Of a stretch of DNA of 64,000 nucleotides, positions 35,101-43,202 are shown one piece after another (positions within the stretch are counted from its first letter, which is position 1; the number at the start of each line of letters is the position of its first letter). This DNA comes from Hoyosella subflava DQS3-9A1 (GTDB lineage Bacteria; Actinomycetota; Actinomycetes; Mycobacteriales; Mycobacteriaceae): contig NC_015564.1 of NCBI RefSeq assembly GCF_000214175.1, forward strand, positions 4,278,001-4,342,000. The letters are read 5' to 3'. The position numbers and the translations under genes are program-made. The notes below the pieces were generated by a model that was given only the letters and a program-made list of their open reading frames with translations, was not told where the DNA came from and ran no database searches.

Positions 35101-36522
35101 ATGCTGACTTCACACGATCCTGGTACGGGAAACCCTGCCGAGTCTCCGCCCGAAGTACTGCACACAAAAACGGCTGGTCAAGAGTCCCTGGGCCCGCAGA
35201 AGGTGCGGATCGTGGGGCGCACGTCCTACCTCCTGATGTGGATGGGCGGTTGTGTCTCGATAGGGACATTCACCATGGGCTCCAGCCTCGTCGGCACTCT
35301 CAATCTCATTCAGCTGCTCGTGGCGATTTCGATCGGATGCCTGGTCATCGGTCTTGGTTTAGTCCTCAACGGCGCTGCCGGGTATAAGTACGGCATTCCG
35401 TTCATGGTGCAGGCACGCAGCTCTTTCGGCTTCGCCGGAACGCGCATTCCCGGAATGGTGCGCGCGGTCCCGGCGCTAGTGTGGTACGGCTTTCAGAGCT
35501 GGGTGGGAGCCGCCGCGCTGAACCAGGTTTCCGCGGTTCTCTTCGGATTCGACAACCTCGTCCTGTACTTCATCGCATTCCAGTTCTTGCAGATCGCGCT
35601 TTCGATCTTCGGATTCAAGGGAATCAAGTGGCTCGAAAACGTCGGTGCGATCTTCATCCTTGCGGCGCTGGTGTACATGTTCGTGAGCGTTCTCAATCGC
35701 TACGGCGCGGAGATCGAATCCAACCTGCTTTCGGTCGACGGAACGTGGGGCACGCCGTTCTGGGGTGCAACCATGCTTTTCCTAGGTATCTACGCGACCA
35801 TGATGATCAACGTCAGTGACTACTCGCGTGAGCACACACCTGGCTCACGCCCCGGTCTACTCCTCACGATCTACACGGCCGCGATCCTCCCGGTGACCGT
35901 ATTCATGGGCTTGATCGGGCTGATGGTGTCAGGTGCGACGGGCGTGGTCGATCCGATCCAGGTCTTCTCCAACGCTGTCGACAACACCCCCTTACTAGTG
36001 ATCACCCTCGTTTTCATCGCATTCGCGCAGGTCACCACTAACGTTCTCAATAACGTCGTACCGCCGACCTACGTCCTCATGGATATCTTCAAGGTCCCGT
36101 ACCGGGTCGCGACTGTCTTGGTCGGGCTGCTGGCCTTCGCGACGTTCCCCTGGCTGCTCGTCCGGGAGGAGTCGGCTGATGGGCTGCAGATTTTCGTGCA
36201 GACGTACTCAGCGTTCTTGGGCCCCATCTTCGCGGTGATGGTCGTTGACTACTACTTCGTGCGGCAACGCACCCTGAACCTGATCAAGCTCTACGACGCG
36301 TCCGGAGCGTATCGAGGTGTCAACTACACAGCTTTGATTTCGGTAGGCGTCGGCATCGCTGCTGCCTTCACCTTTTCTGACATTTCGTTCTACGCGGGCT
36401 TACTGCCAGCAGGGCTGTGTTATTACTTGCTGATGAAGTTCTGGCCGTCGTCTCGACGGTTCTTGCCCGCCGCTAACGACGCTGCAGGTACCCGGTCCGG
36501 GGAACGTGCGGAACGGCGTTGA
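35101..36522 (+). CDS. NCS1 family permease (allantoin/purine/cytosine type)
   Basis: A 473-residue transporter with 12 predicted membrane helices. NCS1 landmarks include GSSLVGTLNLIQLLVAI in the first helices, YGIPFMVQARSSFGFAG (about 97-113) and PALVWYGFQSWVGAAALN (about 121-138), which line the substrate site in Mhp1 and CodB. It probably imports allantoin, hydantoin or a purine by sodium or proton symport. The stop overlaps the downstream racemase start as TTGA, so permease and racemase are coupled. This supports allantoin or a hydantoin as substrate. Confidence 0.85.
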   Translation: MLTSHDPGTGNPAESPPEVLHTKTAGQESLGPQKVRIVGRTSYLLMWMGGCVSIGTFTMGSSLVGTLNLIQLLVAISIGCLVIGLGLVLNGAAGYKYGIPFMVQARSSFGFAGTRIPGMVRAVPALVWYGFQSWVGAAALNQVSAVLFGFDNLVLYFIAFQFLQIALSIFGFKGIKWLENVGAIFILAALVYMFVSVLNRYGAEIESNLLSVDGTWGTPFWGATMLFLGIYATMMINVSDYSREHTPGSRPGLLLTIYTAAILPVTVFMGLIGLMVSGATGVVDPIQVFSNAVDNTPLLVITLVFIAFAQVTTNVLNNVVPPTYVLMDIFKVPYRVATVLVGLLAFATFPWLLVREESADGLQIFVQTYSAFLGPIFAVMVVDYYFVRQRTLNLIKLYDASGAYRGVNYTALISVGVGIAAAFTFSDISFYAGLLPAGLCYYLLMKFWPSSRRFLPAANDAAGTRSGERAERR

Positions 36523-37250
36523 AGATCCTCGTTGTCAATGTCAACACCACTGAGGCGATGACCTCGATGATCGGCGCCCGGGCGGCCTCGGCAGCGGCTA
36601 AGGGCACCGAGATTGTCCCGCTGACTCCGTTCTTCGGAGCAGAATCAGTGGAGGGCAATTTCGAGAGTTACCTGGCGGCTGTCGCAGTGATGGACCGCGT
36701 TGTCGCGTACCGCGAAGAGTGCGGGGATGACTTTCACGCCGTCATTCTGGCGGGGTTTGGGGAACACGGCCGCGAGGGCCTGCAGGAACTGCTCGACGTC
36801 CCCGTGCTTGACATTACCGAGGCCGCGGCGCACGTCGCTTGCCTGGTGGGCCGCACTTACTCGGTCGTCACGACTCTTGATCGGACCGTGCCCCTGATCG
36901 AGGGGCGGCTGTTGCTCGCCGGATTGCACACTCAATGCGCGTCCGTCCGCGCAAGCGGGCTATCGGTACTCGACCTGGATAAATCCCCTGATCTTGCGAT
37001 CGATTCGATCGTCACACAGGCGGAGCACGCCGTTGAACTCGATGGAGCGGAAGCCATCATCCTTGGCTGCGGCGGGATGGCCGGGCTCGATGAGGCTGTA
37101 CGAGAAGCCACCGCCGTACCGGTGGTCGACGGCGTGGCCGCAGCGGTGAAGCTGGCAGAATCGCTGGTCTCGCTGGGACTGTCGACGAGCAAGGTGCGGA
37201 CCTATGCGACGCCCCGGCCGAAACATCTACGGGGCTGGCCCTTGCGATAG
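36519..37250 (+). CDS. Asp/Glu/hydantoin racemase family, possible allantoin racemase
   Basis: A 243-residue protein with the family opening ILVVNVNTT and the C-terminal cysteine motif ILGCGGMAGL (C184). The position of the first catalytic cysteine, normally ACF or ACY near residue 79, reads ILAGFGEHG, with glycine at 79. Two-cysteine racemases such as HpxA need both residues. Arylmalonate decarboxylase has the Gly/Cys pattern. Its gene neighbourhood (permease, allantoinase) points to allantoin, but racemase activity should not be assumed. The start TTG 36519 overlaps the permease stop. Confidence 0.75.
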   Translation: MKILVVNVNTTEAMTSMIGARAASAAAKGTEIVPLTPFFGAESVEGNFESYLAAVAVMDRVVAYREECGDDFHAVILAGFGEHGREGLQELLDVPVLDITEAAAHVACLVGRTYSVVTTLDRTVPLIEGRLLLAGLHTQCASVRASGLSVLDLDKSPDLAIDSIVTQAEHAVELDGAEAIILGCGGMAGLDEAVREATAVPVVDGVAAAVKLAESLVSLGLSTSKVRTYATPRPKHLRGWPLR

Positions 37251-37259
37251 TGCTCATAG

Positions 37260-37334
37260 GCAAATCCATCTGCGCAGGTAAACGAAAACGGCTCCCCAAG
37301 GGGCCATTCTGTTGACATGTGCAGATGGATTTGC
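37260..37334. repeat. 14-bp perfect inverted repeat between convergent genes
   Basis: GCAAATCCATCTGC (37260-37273) and GCAGATGGATTTGC (37321-37334) are exact reverse complements, 47 bases apart. The loop holds a smaller hairpin CCCCAAGGGG. It lies just after the racemase stop and before the end of the arsR gene, so a bidirectional terminator or paired regulator sites are both possible. Confidence 0.6.
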
Positions 37335-37350
37335 ACTGGGAGGCACGGCG

Positions 37351-37710
37351 TCACCCACAGCAGTTCGGGTCCAGTACGAAGCACAGCGCAGCCAGTGAGT
37401 CTCTCCGTACCCGGTGGTAGACGTTCATGCCTCGCCGCTCCGATTCGGTGAGTCCAGCACGGCGGAGCTGACCCAGGTGGTGACTCACGGTCGACTCAGT
37501 CAGACCGACTGCAGTGGCGAGATCGCAGGTGCATTCCGCGCCGTCGGGGCTGGTGAGTAGCAGCGACAGGAGTTTCACACGCGCAGGGTCCGCGAGTGAC
37601 TTCAGCCGGAGTGCCACGTGCAGTGCGTCTTCGTCGCTGATGGCGCGAGCAGCGACAGGGTCGCAGCACACCGGTTCAGACATATCAACAACGGGCAAGG
37701 CCTTGGGCAT
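37351..37710 (-). CDS. ArsR/SmtB family metal-sensing repressor
   Basis: A 119-residue winged-helix repressor. Cysteines are at the N-terminus (EPVCCD), in the recognition region (ECTCDLA, the classic ArsR-type site) and at the C-terminus (DPNCCG), so thiol metal or metalloid sensing is likely. The DNA-contact helix is LTESTVSHHLGQLR. The start could be ATG 37710 or ATG 37683; no ribosome site is clear for either. It is divergent from the cadI-like gene, the same arrangement as Rv2640c and Rv2641 in M. tuberculosis, and probably represses both. Confidence 0.9.
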   Translation of the reverse strand: MPKALPVVDMSEPVCCDPVAARAISDEDALHVALRLKSLADPARVKLLSLLLTSPDGAECTCDLATAVGLTESTVSHHLGQLRRAGLTESERRGMNVYHRVRRDSLAALCFVLDPNCCG

Positions 37711-37733
37711 AATCCCATAGTGCCAGACTTCTT

Positions 37734-37789
37734 GACATATATCGAAAAGGTGGGAGGATCGACATTGTCCGACTAGTTCGACATATGTC
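37734..37789. promoter_or_regulatory. Three GACAT-type elements, probable ArsR operator region
   Basis: GACATAT at 37734-37740, the dyad GACATTGTC at 37761-37769 and the perfect palindrome GACATATGTC at 37780-37789 lie between the divergent arsR and cadI-like genes. A TTGACA hexamer overlaps the first. Repeated dyads of this type suit a dimeric ArsR-family repressor. Confidence 0.55.
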
Positions 37790-37809
37790 TCACAGGTGGA
37801 GGTTCAGTC

Positions 37810-38244
37810 ATGTCCCGTATCCAGCTCGCACTCAACGTCGACGACATCGACGTTGCAGTGGCGTTCTACTCGAAGCTCTTTGGCACCGCCCCGGCGAAGC
37901 GCAAGCCGGGTTACGCGAACTTCGCGGTCGCCGAGCCACCCTTGAAGCTCGTGCTGATCGAGAATCCCGGCAGCGGCGGCACCCTCAACCACCTCGGCGT
38001 CGAGGTGGAATCCAGCGCGAAGGTCCACAACGAGATTGACCGCCTCAGCGAGGAGGGCTTCTTCACCGAAGAACAGATCGGCACGACGTGTTGCTACGCC
38101 ACGCAGGACAAGGTCTGGGTCACTGGTCCCGGCGGTGAAAGGTGGGAGGTGTACACCGTGCTCGCCGACACCGAAAAGTTCGGCACAAGCGCCGAGTTGC
38201 TAGCCGACGATCCCGTCCACGGGTGCGCCTGCGAATCAGCATAG
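37810..38244 (+). CDS. cadI: CadI/ArsI-like vicinal-oxygen-chelate protein
   Basis: A 144-residue glyoxalase-fold protein. It matches CadI in opening (MSRIQLALNVDD), in NHLGVEVES (H61), the vicinal cysteines TTCCYATQDK (C94-C95) and RWEVYTVLAD (E113). ArsI C-As lyases have His at position 5, which is Gln here, so it fits the CadI branch better than a proven C-As lyase. The C-terminus HGCACESA adds two more cysteines. ATG 37810 follows GGAGG. It is divergent from and presumably controlled by the ArsR gene. Confidence 0.88.
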   Translation: MSRIQLALNVDDIDVAVAFYSKLFGTAPAKRKPGYANFAVAEPPLKLVLIENPGSGGTLNHLGVEVESSAKVHNEIDRLSEEGFFTEEQIGTTCCYATQDKVWVTGPGGERWEVYTVLADTEKFGTSAELLADDPVHGCACESA

Positions 38245-38301
38245 GACCGCAGCCGATCCCTTTTCGGCACCCCTGTACAAACTGCCCATTCCCATGATCC
38301 C

Positions 38302-38311
38302 GCTGTACAGC
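38302..38311. repeat. CTGTAC palindrome and repeats
   Basis: GCTGTACAGC is a perfect 10-bp palindrome between the convergent cadI-like and xanthine dehydrogenase genes. Further CTGTAC copies lie near 38275 and 38312. Its function is unknown. Confidence 0.3.
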
Positions 38312-38345
38312 CTGTACGTGGGCGCGCAAACAATCCTGCCCGGTG

Positions 38346-40979
38346 TTACTCACAACTCTGCACAGCCCGCCACACGCGTACGGCGTTCATTGGCAGCTCG
38401 CGCATCCGGACTCCCACAGCGTCACGAATGGCATTGGCAAGCGCTGGCGCGACGGGATTGTAGGGTGATTCGCTCATCGACTTCGCACCAAGTGGGCCCA
38501 GATCATCGTGGGTATCGGCGAAATACACCTCGGTCTCCGGCACGTCAGCATACTGCGGAATGTGATAGTTACGCAGTGTGCTGACCTGGGGTTCACCGTC
38601 CTGCACCGGGATTTCTTCCCACAGGGCTGAGCCCAGCGCCTGCGCCACACCTCCTTCGATCTGCGCTCGGCATTGTTCCTGATTGAGCACCGTGCCCGCG
38701 TCCGCGCTGTGCACGGACTTAAGGATTTCAACCACACCGGTTCGGGTGTCGACGGCCACCCGGAATGCGTGCACGTTGAACGCGACAGACCTGGGCGTCC
38801 CGTCGTGCTGAGCGGATGCCTCCAGTGGACCGGCGTGCGCGGCGATCTCGCTGAACTGGACCTCCCGCCCGCCACACACGACGGCGCCACCTTCGAGCCT
38901 GAAGTCTTCTGGGGTGTTCGGGCTCGTCAGCTCCCGTGCGGCATCGCGTATCCGCGCGGCGAGATTGGACGCCGCCTGGTAAACCGCTTTTCCGGCAACG
39001 ACGATGCCCGCGGATCCGAATGCTCCCGTGTCATGCTCAACCAGGTCAGTATCCGACTGCAGAATCCGCACGTCGTCGATAGCAACCCCGAGTACGTGCG
39101 CGGCGAGCTGCGCATGCACCGTCGTCGTTCCATTTCCGAATTCCGCGGTACCCACTCGCACTGTGACACCACCTGTTTCGCTGAGCGCCACCGTTGCGTG
39201 AGCGATGTGCCCGCGCGGGGGGATAGTCGCGATCATTGACGCAGCCATGCCCTCGCCCACCCGAACATGCGGCGGCACGTCGGCCATTGGTTCGCGATGC
39301 AGCGCCGCCTCTGCGAGGTCAAGACACTGATCGAATCCGTAGCTCCCGAACGTCAGGTCATCCTCGTGCAGCGCGGCATCCACAAAAGCATCACCCGGAC
39401 GGACGACGTTGCGGCGGCGGAACTCGAACGGATCGATCCCGAGTTTTCGCGCGAGGTCGTCGAGTGCACTTTCGATCCCGAACATCAACTGCCCCAGCCC
39501 GTAACCGCGAAACGCACCAGATGGCGGGTTGTTCGTATACACAGCGCGGGCGTCAACACGTTTGTTTTCGCAGCGGTACTGCGCAACGGACTCACTGCAG
39601 CCGTGGAACATCACGCCGGGACTGTGGTTCCCATAGGCGCCAGCGTCGGACAGCACATCCACCGATAATGCTGTGAGCGTACCTATCTCGTCCGCTGCGG
39701 CTGTCACCTTGATCCGCATCGGATGCCGGCATGCCGCCCGGTGAAACTCCTCAGAGCGGGTGTATTCATATTGCACCGGTCGTCGCGTCTTCAAGACCGC
39801 AAGGGCGACAACATCCTCCGTGAACATTTCTTGCTTCGCACCGAAACCTCCGCCTACGCGAGCGGTGAAGACACGGATCGATTCCTTGGGACGGCCAAAA
39901 ATCCGGGCTAGCTCATCGCGAGTCAGAAACGGCACCTGGCTGCTAGTCCGGATGACCAGCCGATCGTTGGTGTCGATCCAGCCGATGCTTGCGTGAGTCT
40001 CCATGTGGACGTGCTGCACGCGCGCCGTGCGCCACACGCCGCTAACGACAGCGCCGTCGTTCTCGGCCCGAGCGACAGCGGCGGCAACATCACCGGTCTC
40101 CCCTTGCAGTTCCGCGACGATGTTGAGCTGTGACACATCCGGGTGCAGGACCGGAGCATCCGCTGCTGTTGCCCGTTCAGCGTCAAAAACTGCCGGGAGA
40201 AGCTCATACTCGACGTCGATTGCCGCGCACGCGCGCTGAGCCTGAATGCTCGACTCGGCGACAACGGCTGCAACCCGCTGGCCGACGTGACGGACGACGC
40301 GGTCGAACACTGTCGTGTCCTCCGGGTCGTCGGTATAGAAATGGTGGCGCGCGCTCGAGTACTTCGTTGCTGGACTATCGGTATGCGTCAGAACCGTGAC
40401 CACGCCCGGCATCATCTGGGCACGCGATGTGTCGATCCGCGTGATTCTCGCATGCGGGTGGGGACTGCCGAGAACAGCAACATGCAAGAGCCCCTCGACC
40501 TGGGTGTCGAGCGTGTACGGCTCCGTACCGCGGACCACCCGGTCCGCTGCGGGCGGGCGCGCCGATTCCGCTTTCTCACCGGCGAAGGCGTCGCCGATGG
40601 ACCGATATCCGGTACAGCGGCACAAGTTTCCCTTCAGCGCACTGGGCAGGTCGTCGCGCTGCTGATCGGTGAGCGCGCTTCCGGTCACCACCATTCCGGG
40701 AGTGCAGTATCCGCACTGGAAAGCCATCGCATCGACGAATTGCTGCTGGATCGGATGATCAAGACCGGACGCGGTCACGACATCCTTGCCCGCTACGCGA
40801 TAAGCAGGTGTGATGCAGGAATGCACGGGGTCACCGTCGACTAACACTGTGCAGGCGCCGCAGTCGCCCGCGTCACAGCCCTTCTTGACGTCGAAGCAGT
40901 GCTGTTCACGCAGGAAGCTGCGCAGGCACTGCCCCGGCTTCGGCTCGCCGGGCACCACAGATCCATTGACGGTGATCAT
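38346..40979 (-). CDS. Xanthine dehydrogenase, fused 2Fe-2S and molybdopterin subunits
   Basis: An 877-residue protein that oxidises hypoxanthine or xanthine towards urate. The plant-ferredoxin cluster uses C35, C40, C43 and C55 and the second cluster C89, C92, C120 and C122 (CGYCTPG and CRCTG). The Mo-binding part begins near 150 and has GGGFGAKQE near 375. The catalytic Glu region reads GAKSMSESP near 845, where most enzymes have GxGE. The Glu is present. Fusion of the XdhC-like and XdhA-like parts leaves the FAD part on the next gene upstream. ATG 40979 overlaps that gene as ATGA. Confidence 0.88.
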   Translation of the reverse strand: MITVNGSVVPGEPKPGQCLRSFLREQHCFDVKKGCDAGDCGACTVLVDGDPVHSCITPAYRVAGKDVVTASGLDHPIQQQFVDAMAFQCGYCTPGMVVTGSALTDQQRDDLPSALKGNLCRCTGYRSIGDAFAGEKAESARPPAADRVVRGTEPYTLDTQVEGLLHVAVLGSPHPHARITRIDTSRAQMMPGVVTVLTHTDSPATKYSSARHHFYTDDPEDTTVFDRVVRHVGQRVAAVVAESSIQAQRACAAIDVEYELLPAVFDAERATAADAPVLHPDVSQLNIVAELQGETGDVAAAVARAENDGAVVSGVWRTARVQHVHMETHASIGWIDTNDRLVIRTSSQVPFLTRDELARIFGRPKESIRVFTARVGGGFGAKQEMFTEDVVALAVLKTRRPVQYEYTRSEEFHRAACRHPMRIKVTAAADEIGTLTALSVDVLSDAGAYGNHSPGVMFHGCSESVAQYRCENKRVDARAVYTNNPPSGAFRGYGLGQLMFGIESALDDLARKLGIDPFEFRRRNVVRPGDAFVDAALHEDDLTFGSYGFDQCLDLAEAALHREPMADVPPHVRVGEGMAASMIATIPPRGHIAHATVALSETGGVTVRVGTAEFGNGTTTVHAQLAAHVLGVAIDDVRILQSDTDLVEHDTGAFGSAGIVVAGKAVYQAASNLAARIRDAARELTSPNTPEDFRLEGGAVVCGGREVQFSEIAAHAGPLEASAQHDGTPRSVAFNVHAFRVAVDTRTGVVEILKSVHSADAGTVLNQEQCRAQIEGGVAQALGSALWEEIPVQDGEPQVSTLRNYHIPQYADVPETEVYFADTHDDLGPLGAKSMSESPYNPVAPALANAIRDAVGVRMRELPMNAVRVWRAVQSCE

Positions 40980-41776
40980 GTGGGACTGCCGATCTCAGCC
41001 AGCGACTCTTCCACGAGCAGTGCTGTGACGCTCCGGCGCCAGTCCGCCGCGCCGTGCGCGTCCGTGTACCAGGCGGCCTCCGGAATCGCCTCGTAAAGGG
41101 ACATGCTCGCGGGAAAGATGTACGGCCGGTCAGTCGCGCCCGATACGCAGATCTGCGGACCGCTCGCCGTCACGCGGGCAATCACCAGTGATCCGGAACG
41201 TCCAAGGGGCGCGAGCGAAACACGACGCAGAACTGCGCGACTTCGTAATGCCGCCGCAGGGATATGGATACTGCGCAGCACCTCACCGGACCGCAGGGTG
41301 GTGCGGTTGTCACCCACGACGAAGTCCAGTACCGACGATGTCCGTTCCGAACCATCAGGACACCAGATGAGCAGCGTCGCATCGAGAGCGGCGGTGAGCG
41401 AAATCATCGATCCAGCAGGCAGTCCCATACAGATGTTGCCCCCGACGGTCGCTGCTTTCCACACCTTGAACGAGGCCAGAAGCGACTCTGCGCACTGGCG
41501 GAACAATGTGGTCGCGACCCACTCCCGCGGGTACTCGTACGAAATCAACTGGTCAATTGTGCAGGTTGCGGCGATTTCGAGACCCTCAGCGTCCCCGGTG
41601 GTGACGGTCAACGGTGTCCAGCCCATTGTTGTCAGGTCGACCAGCCGTGTCAGATGGTTCTGCTGTTCGGAGAATAACCATGTGCCACCCGCGACTATGC
41701 CGTCACCCTGCGTCATTCCGCGCAGGTCGTCACGAGAATGCGCGGTCACAACCGCTTCGATCGTCGGCAAATCCAC
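40976..41776 (-). CDS. Xanthine dehydrogenase FAD-binding subunit
   Basis: A 266-residue protein that supplies the flavin domain of the fused xanthine dehydrogenase downstream. The FAD-binding loop reads GIVAGGTWLF near residue 34. TVGGNICMGLPAGSM near 112 fits the second FAD contact, which is usually TxGGNI. GTG 41776 is chosen because the start then falls four bases after the preceding stop with GACGGGG upstream. The frame further upstream to 41920 runs inside the deaminase gene. It is translationally coupled to both neighbours. Confidence 0.85.
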   Translation of the reverse strand: MDLPTIEAVVTAHSRDDLRGMTQGDGIVAGGTWLFSEQQNHLTRLVDLTTMGWTPLTVTTGDAEGLEIAATCTIDQLISYEYPREWVATTLFRQCAESLLASFKVWKAATVGGNICMGLPAGSMISLTAALDATLLIWCPDGSERTSSVLDFVVGDNRTTLRSGEVLRSIHIPAAALRSRAVLRRVSLAPLGRSGSLVIARVTASGPQICVSGATDRPYIFPASMSLYEAIPEAAWYTDAHGAADWRRSVTALLVEESLAEIGSPT

Positions 41777-41780
41777 TACG

Positions 41781-43142
41781 TCACCCCGTCCGCTGCCCGA
41801 GAACGCGTTGCGCGGTGAGCACCACCTTCGCCGCTTTCTCGGCATCAGCGGTGACCACGTTGCCTTCTTCCACGATGACACGGCCATCGACGATGAGCCT
41901 TTCGACGAGCGGCGGGGCACCCATCACTAGCGCGACAACCGGATCGTCGATCCCGGAGTGGGCGAGGCCGTCGATTCGCCACAACGCCAAATCCGCCAGC
42001 TTGCCCGGCTCGATTGATCCGAGTTCGCTCGATCTGCCCAGGACCGCAGCACCCCCGATCGTTCCCAGCTCGAGAGCCTGCCGTGCGGTCATCGCATCAG
42101 CGCCGTCGCGTGCGCGCGCGAAGAGCAGCGCGTGCCGCAACTCTTCGACCATCGAGGTGCCTTCGTTGCTTGCGGCACCATCCACACCGAGCCCCACGTG
42201 CACACCGGCGTGAAGGAGGTCCCGGACGCGCGCTATGCCCGCGCCGAGTCGGGCGTTCGACGTCGGACAGTGGGCTATGGACGTGCCCGTTTCAGCCATC
42301 ATGTCGATCGCATCGTCATCCAGATGGACGGCATGCGCGAACCACACGTCCGGGCCCGTCCAGCCCAGGTCCGCGACATACTCAAGTGGACTGCCGCCGA
42401 GGTGTGTCTTGCAGAACTCGACCTCCGCCGCCGTCTCCGCGAGGTGAGTGTGCAGGCGGACGCCCCGTTCGCGCGCAAGCACAGCAGATTCCCGCATCAG
42501 GTCCGCACTGGCAGAGAATGGCGAACACGGCGCGAGACCGATCCGCAGCATCGACGCCGGTGACGGATCGTGCCACTCGGCAATGGCCTTGTCACTCGCC
42601 TCGAGAATCTCGTCCGTCGACTGGACTATTTCATCTGGGGGCAAACCGCCGTCGCTGCGGCCGAGATCCATGGAGCCGCGCGTCGGGTGGAATCGCATGC
42701 CCACTGCCGCGGCAGCGGTGATTTCACTGCCAAGAATGTCTCCAGACTGGCCTTTCGGAAACACGTAATGATGGTCCGTCGTCGAGGTACATCCGGTCTG
42801 CGCGAGCTGCGCGAGCGACGCAACCGCAGCCGTGTACACCATGTCCGGGTCGACACCCTTCCACACCGGATACAACGCGACGAGCCAGTTGAACAGGTCC
42901 TGGTCGACCGCGTGCCCACGCGTCAGCCACTGATATAGATGATGATGCGTATTGACGAGCCCGGGTGTGAGCACGCAGCCACGTCCGTCGATGACGGTGA
43001 CACGGTCGGGTAGTTCAGGCTCGTCACCTACCGCGGTGATGAGGTTGCCCTCGATGACGACACTGCCCGACAGCTCACGCCGCTGGGGGTCCATTGTCAC
43101 GATCCGAGCGCCCCGGATTACCTTCGTCACCGCCATAGTCAT
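41781..43142 (-). CDS. 8-oxoguanine deaminase (amidohydrolase family)
   Basis: A 453-residue zinc amidohydrolase. The metal-binding NTHHHLYQ is at about residues 64-71 and a second metal His lies in the GVRLHTHLAE segment near 235. FNWLVALYPVWKGVD near 84-98 is a pattern I associate with 8-oxoguanine deaminases, which convert 8-oxoguanine to urate and ammonia. This would feed the urate pathway directly. It is first in the operon with the two xanthine dehydrogenase genes. There is no clear ribosome site. TAGATT just before the ATG at 43142 could be the -10 of a leaderless transcript. Confidence 0.82.
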   Translation of the reverse strand: MTMAVTKVIRGARIVTMDPQRRELSGSVVIEGNLITAVGDEPELPDRVTVIDGRGCVLTPGLVNTHHHLYQWLTRGHAVDQDLFNWLVALYPVWKGVDPDMVYTAAVASLAQLAQTGCTSTTDHHYVFPKGQSGDILGSEITAAAAVGMRFHPTRGSMDLGRSDGGLPPDEIVQSTDEILEASDKAIAEWHDPSPASMLRIGLAPCSPFSASADLMRESAVLARERGVRLHTHLAETAAEVEFCKTHLGGSPLEYVADLGWTGPDVWFAHAVHLDDDAIDMMAETGTSIAHCPTSNARLGAGIARVRDLLHAGVHVGLGVDGAASNEGTSMVEELRHALLFARARDGADAMTARQALELGTIGGAAVLGRSSELGSIEPGKLADLALWRIDGLAHSGIDDPVVALVMGAPPLVERLIVDGRVIVEEGNVVTADAEKAAKVVLTAQRVLGQRTG

Positions 43143-43202
43143 GAATCTAGTGATGCTGTATTACACGCTGGTGACGTTTCCCCAGGAAAGTCTGATCGCT
43201 GC

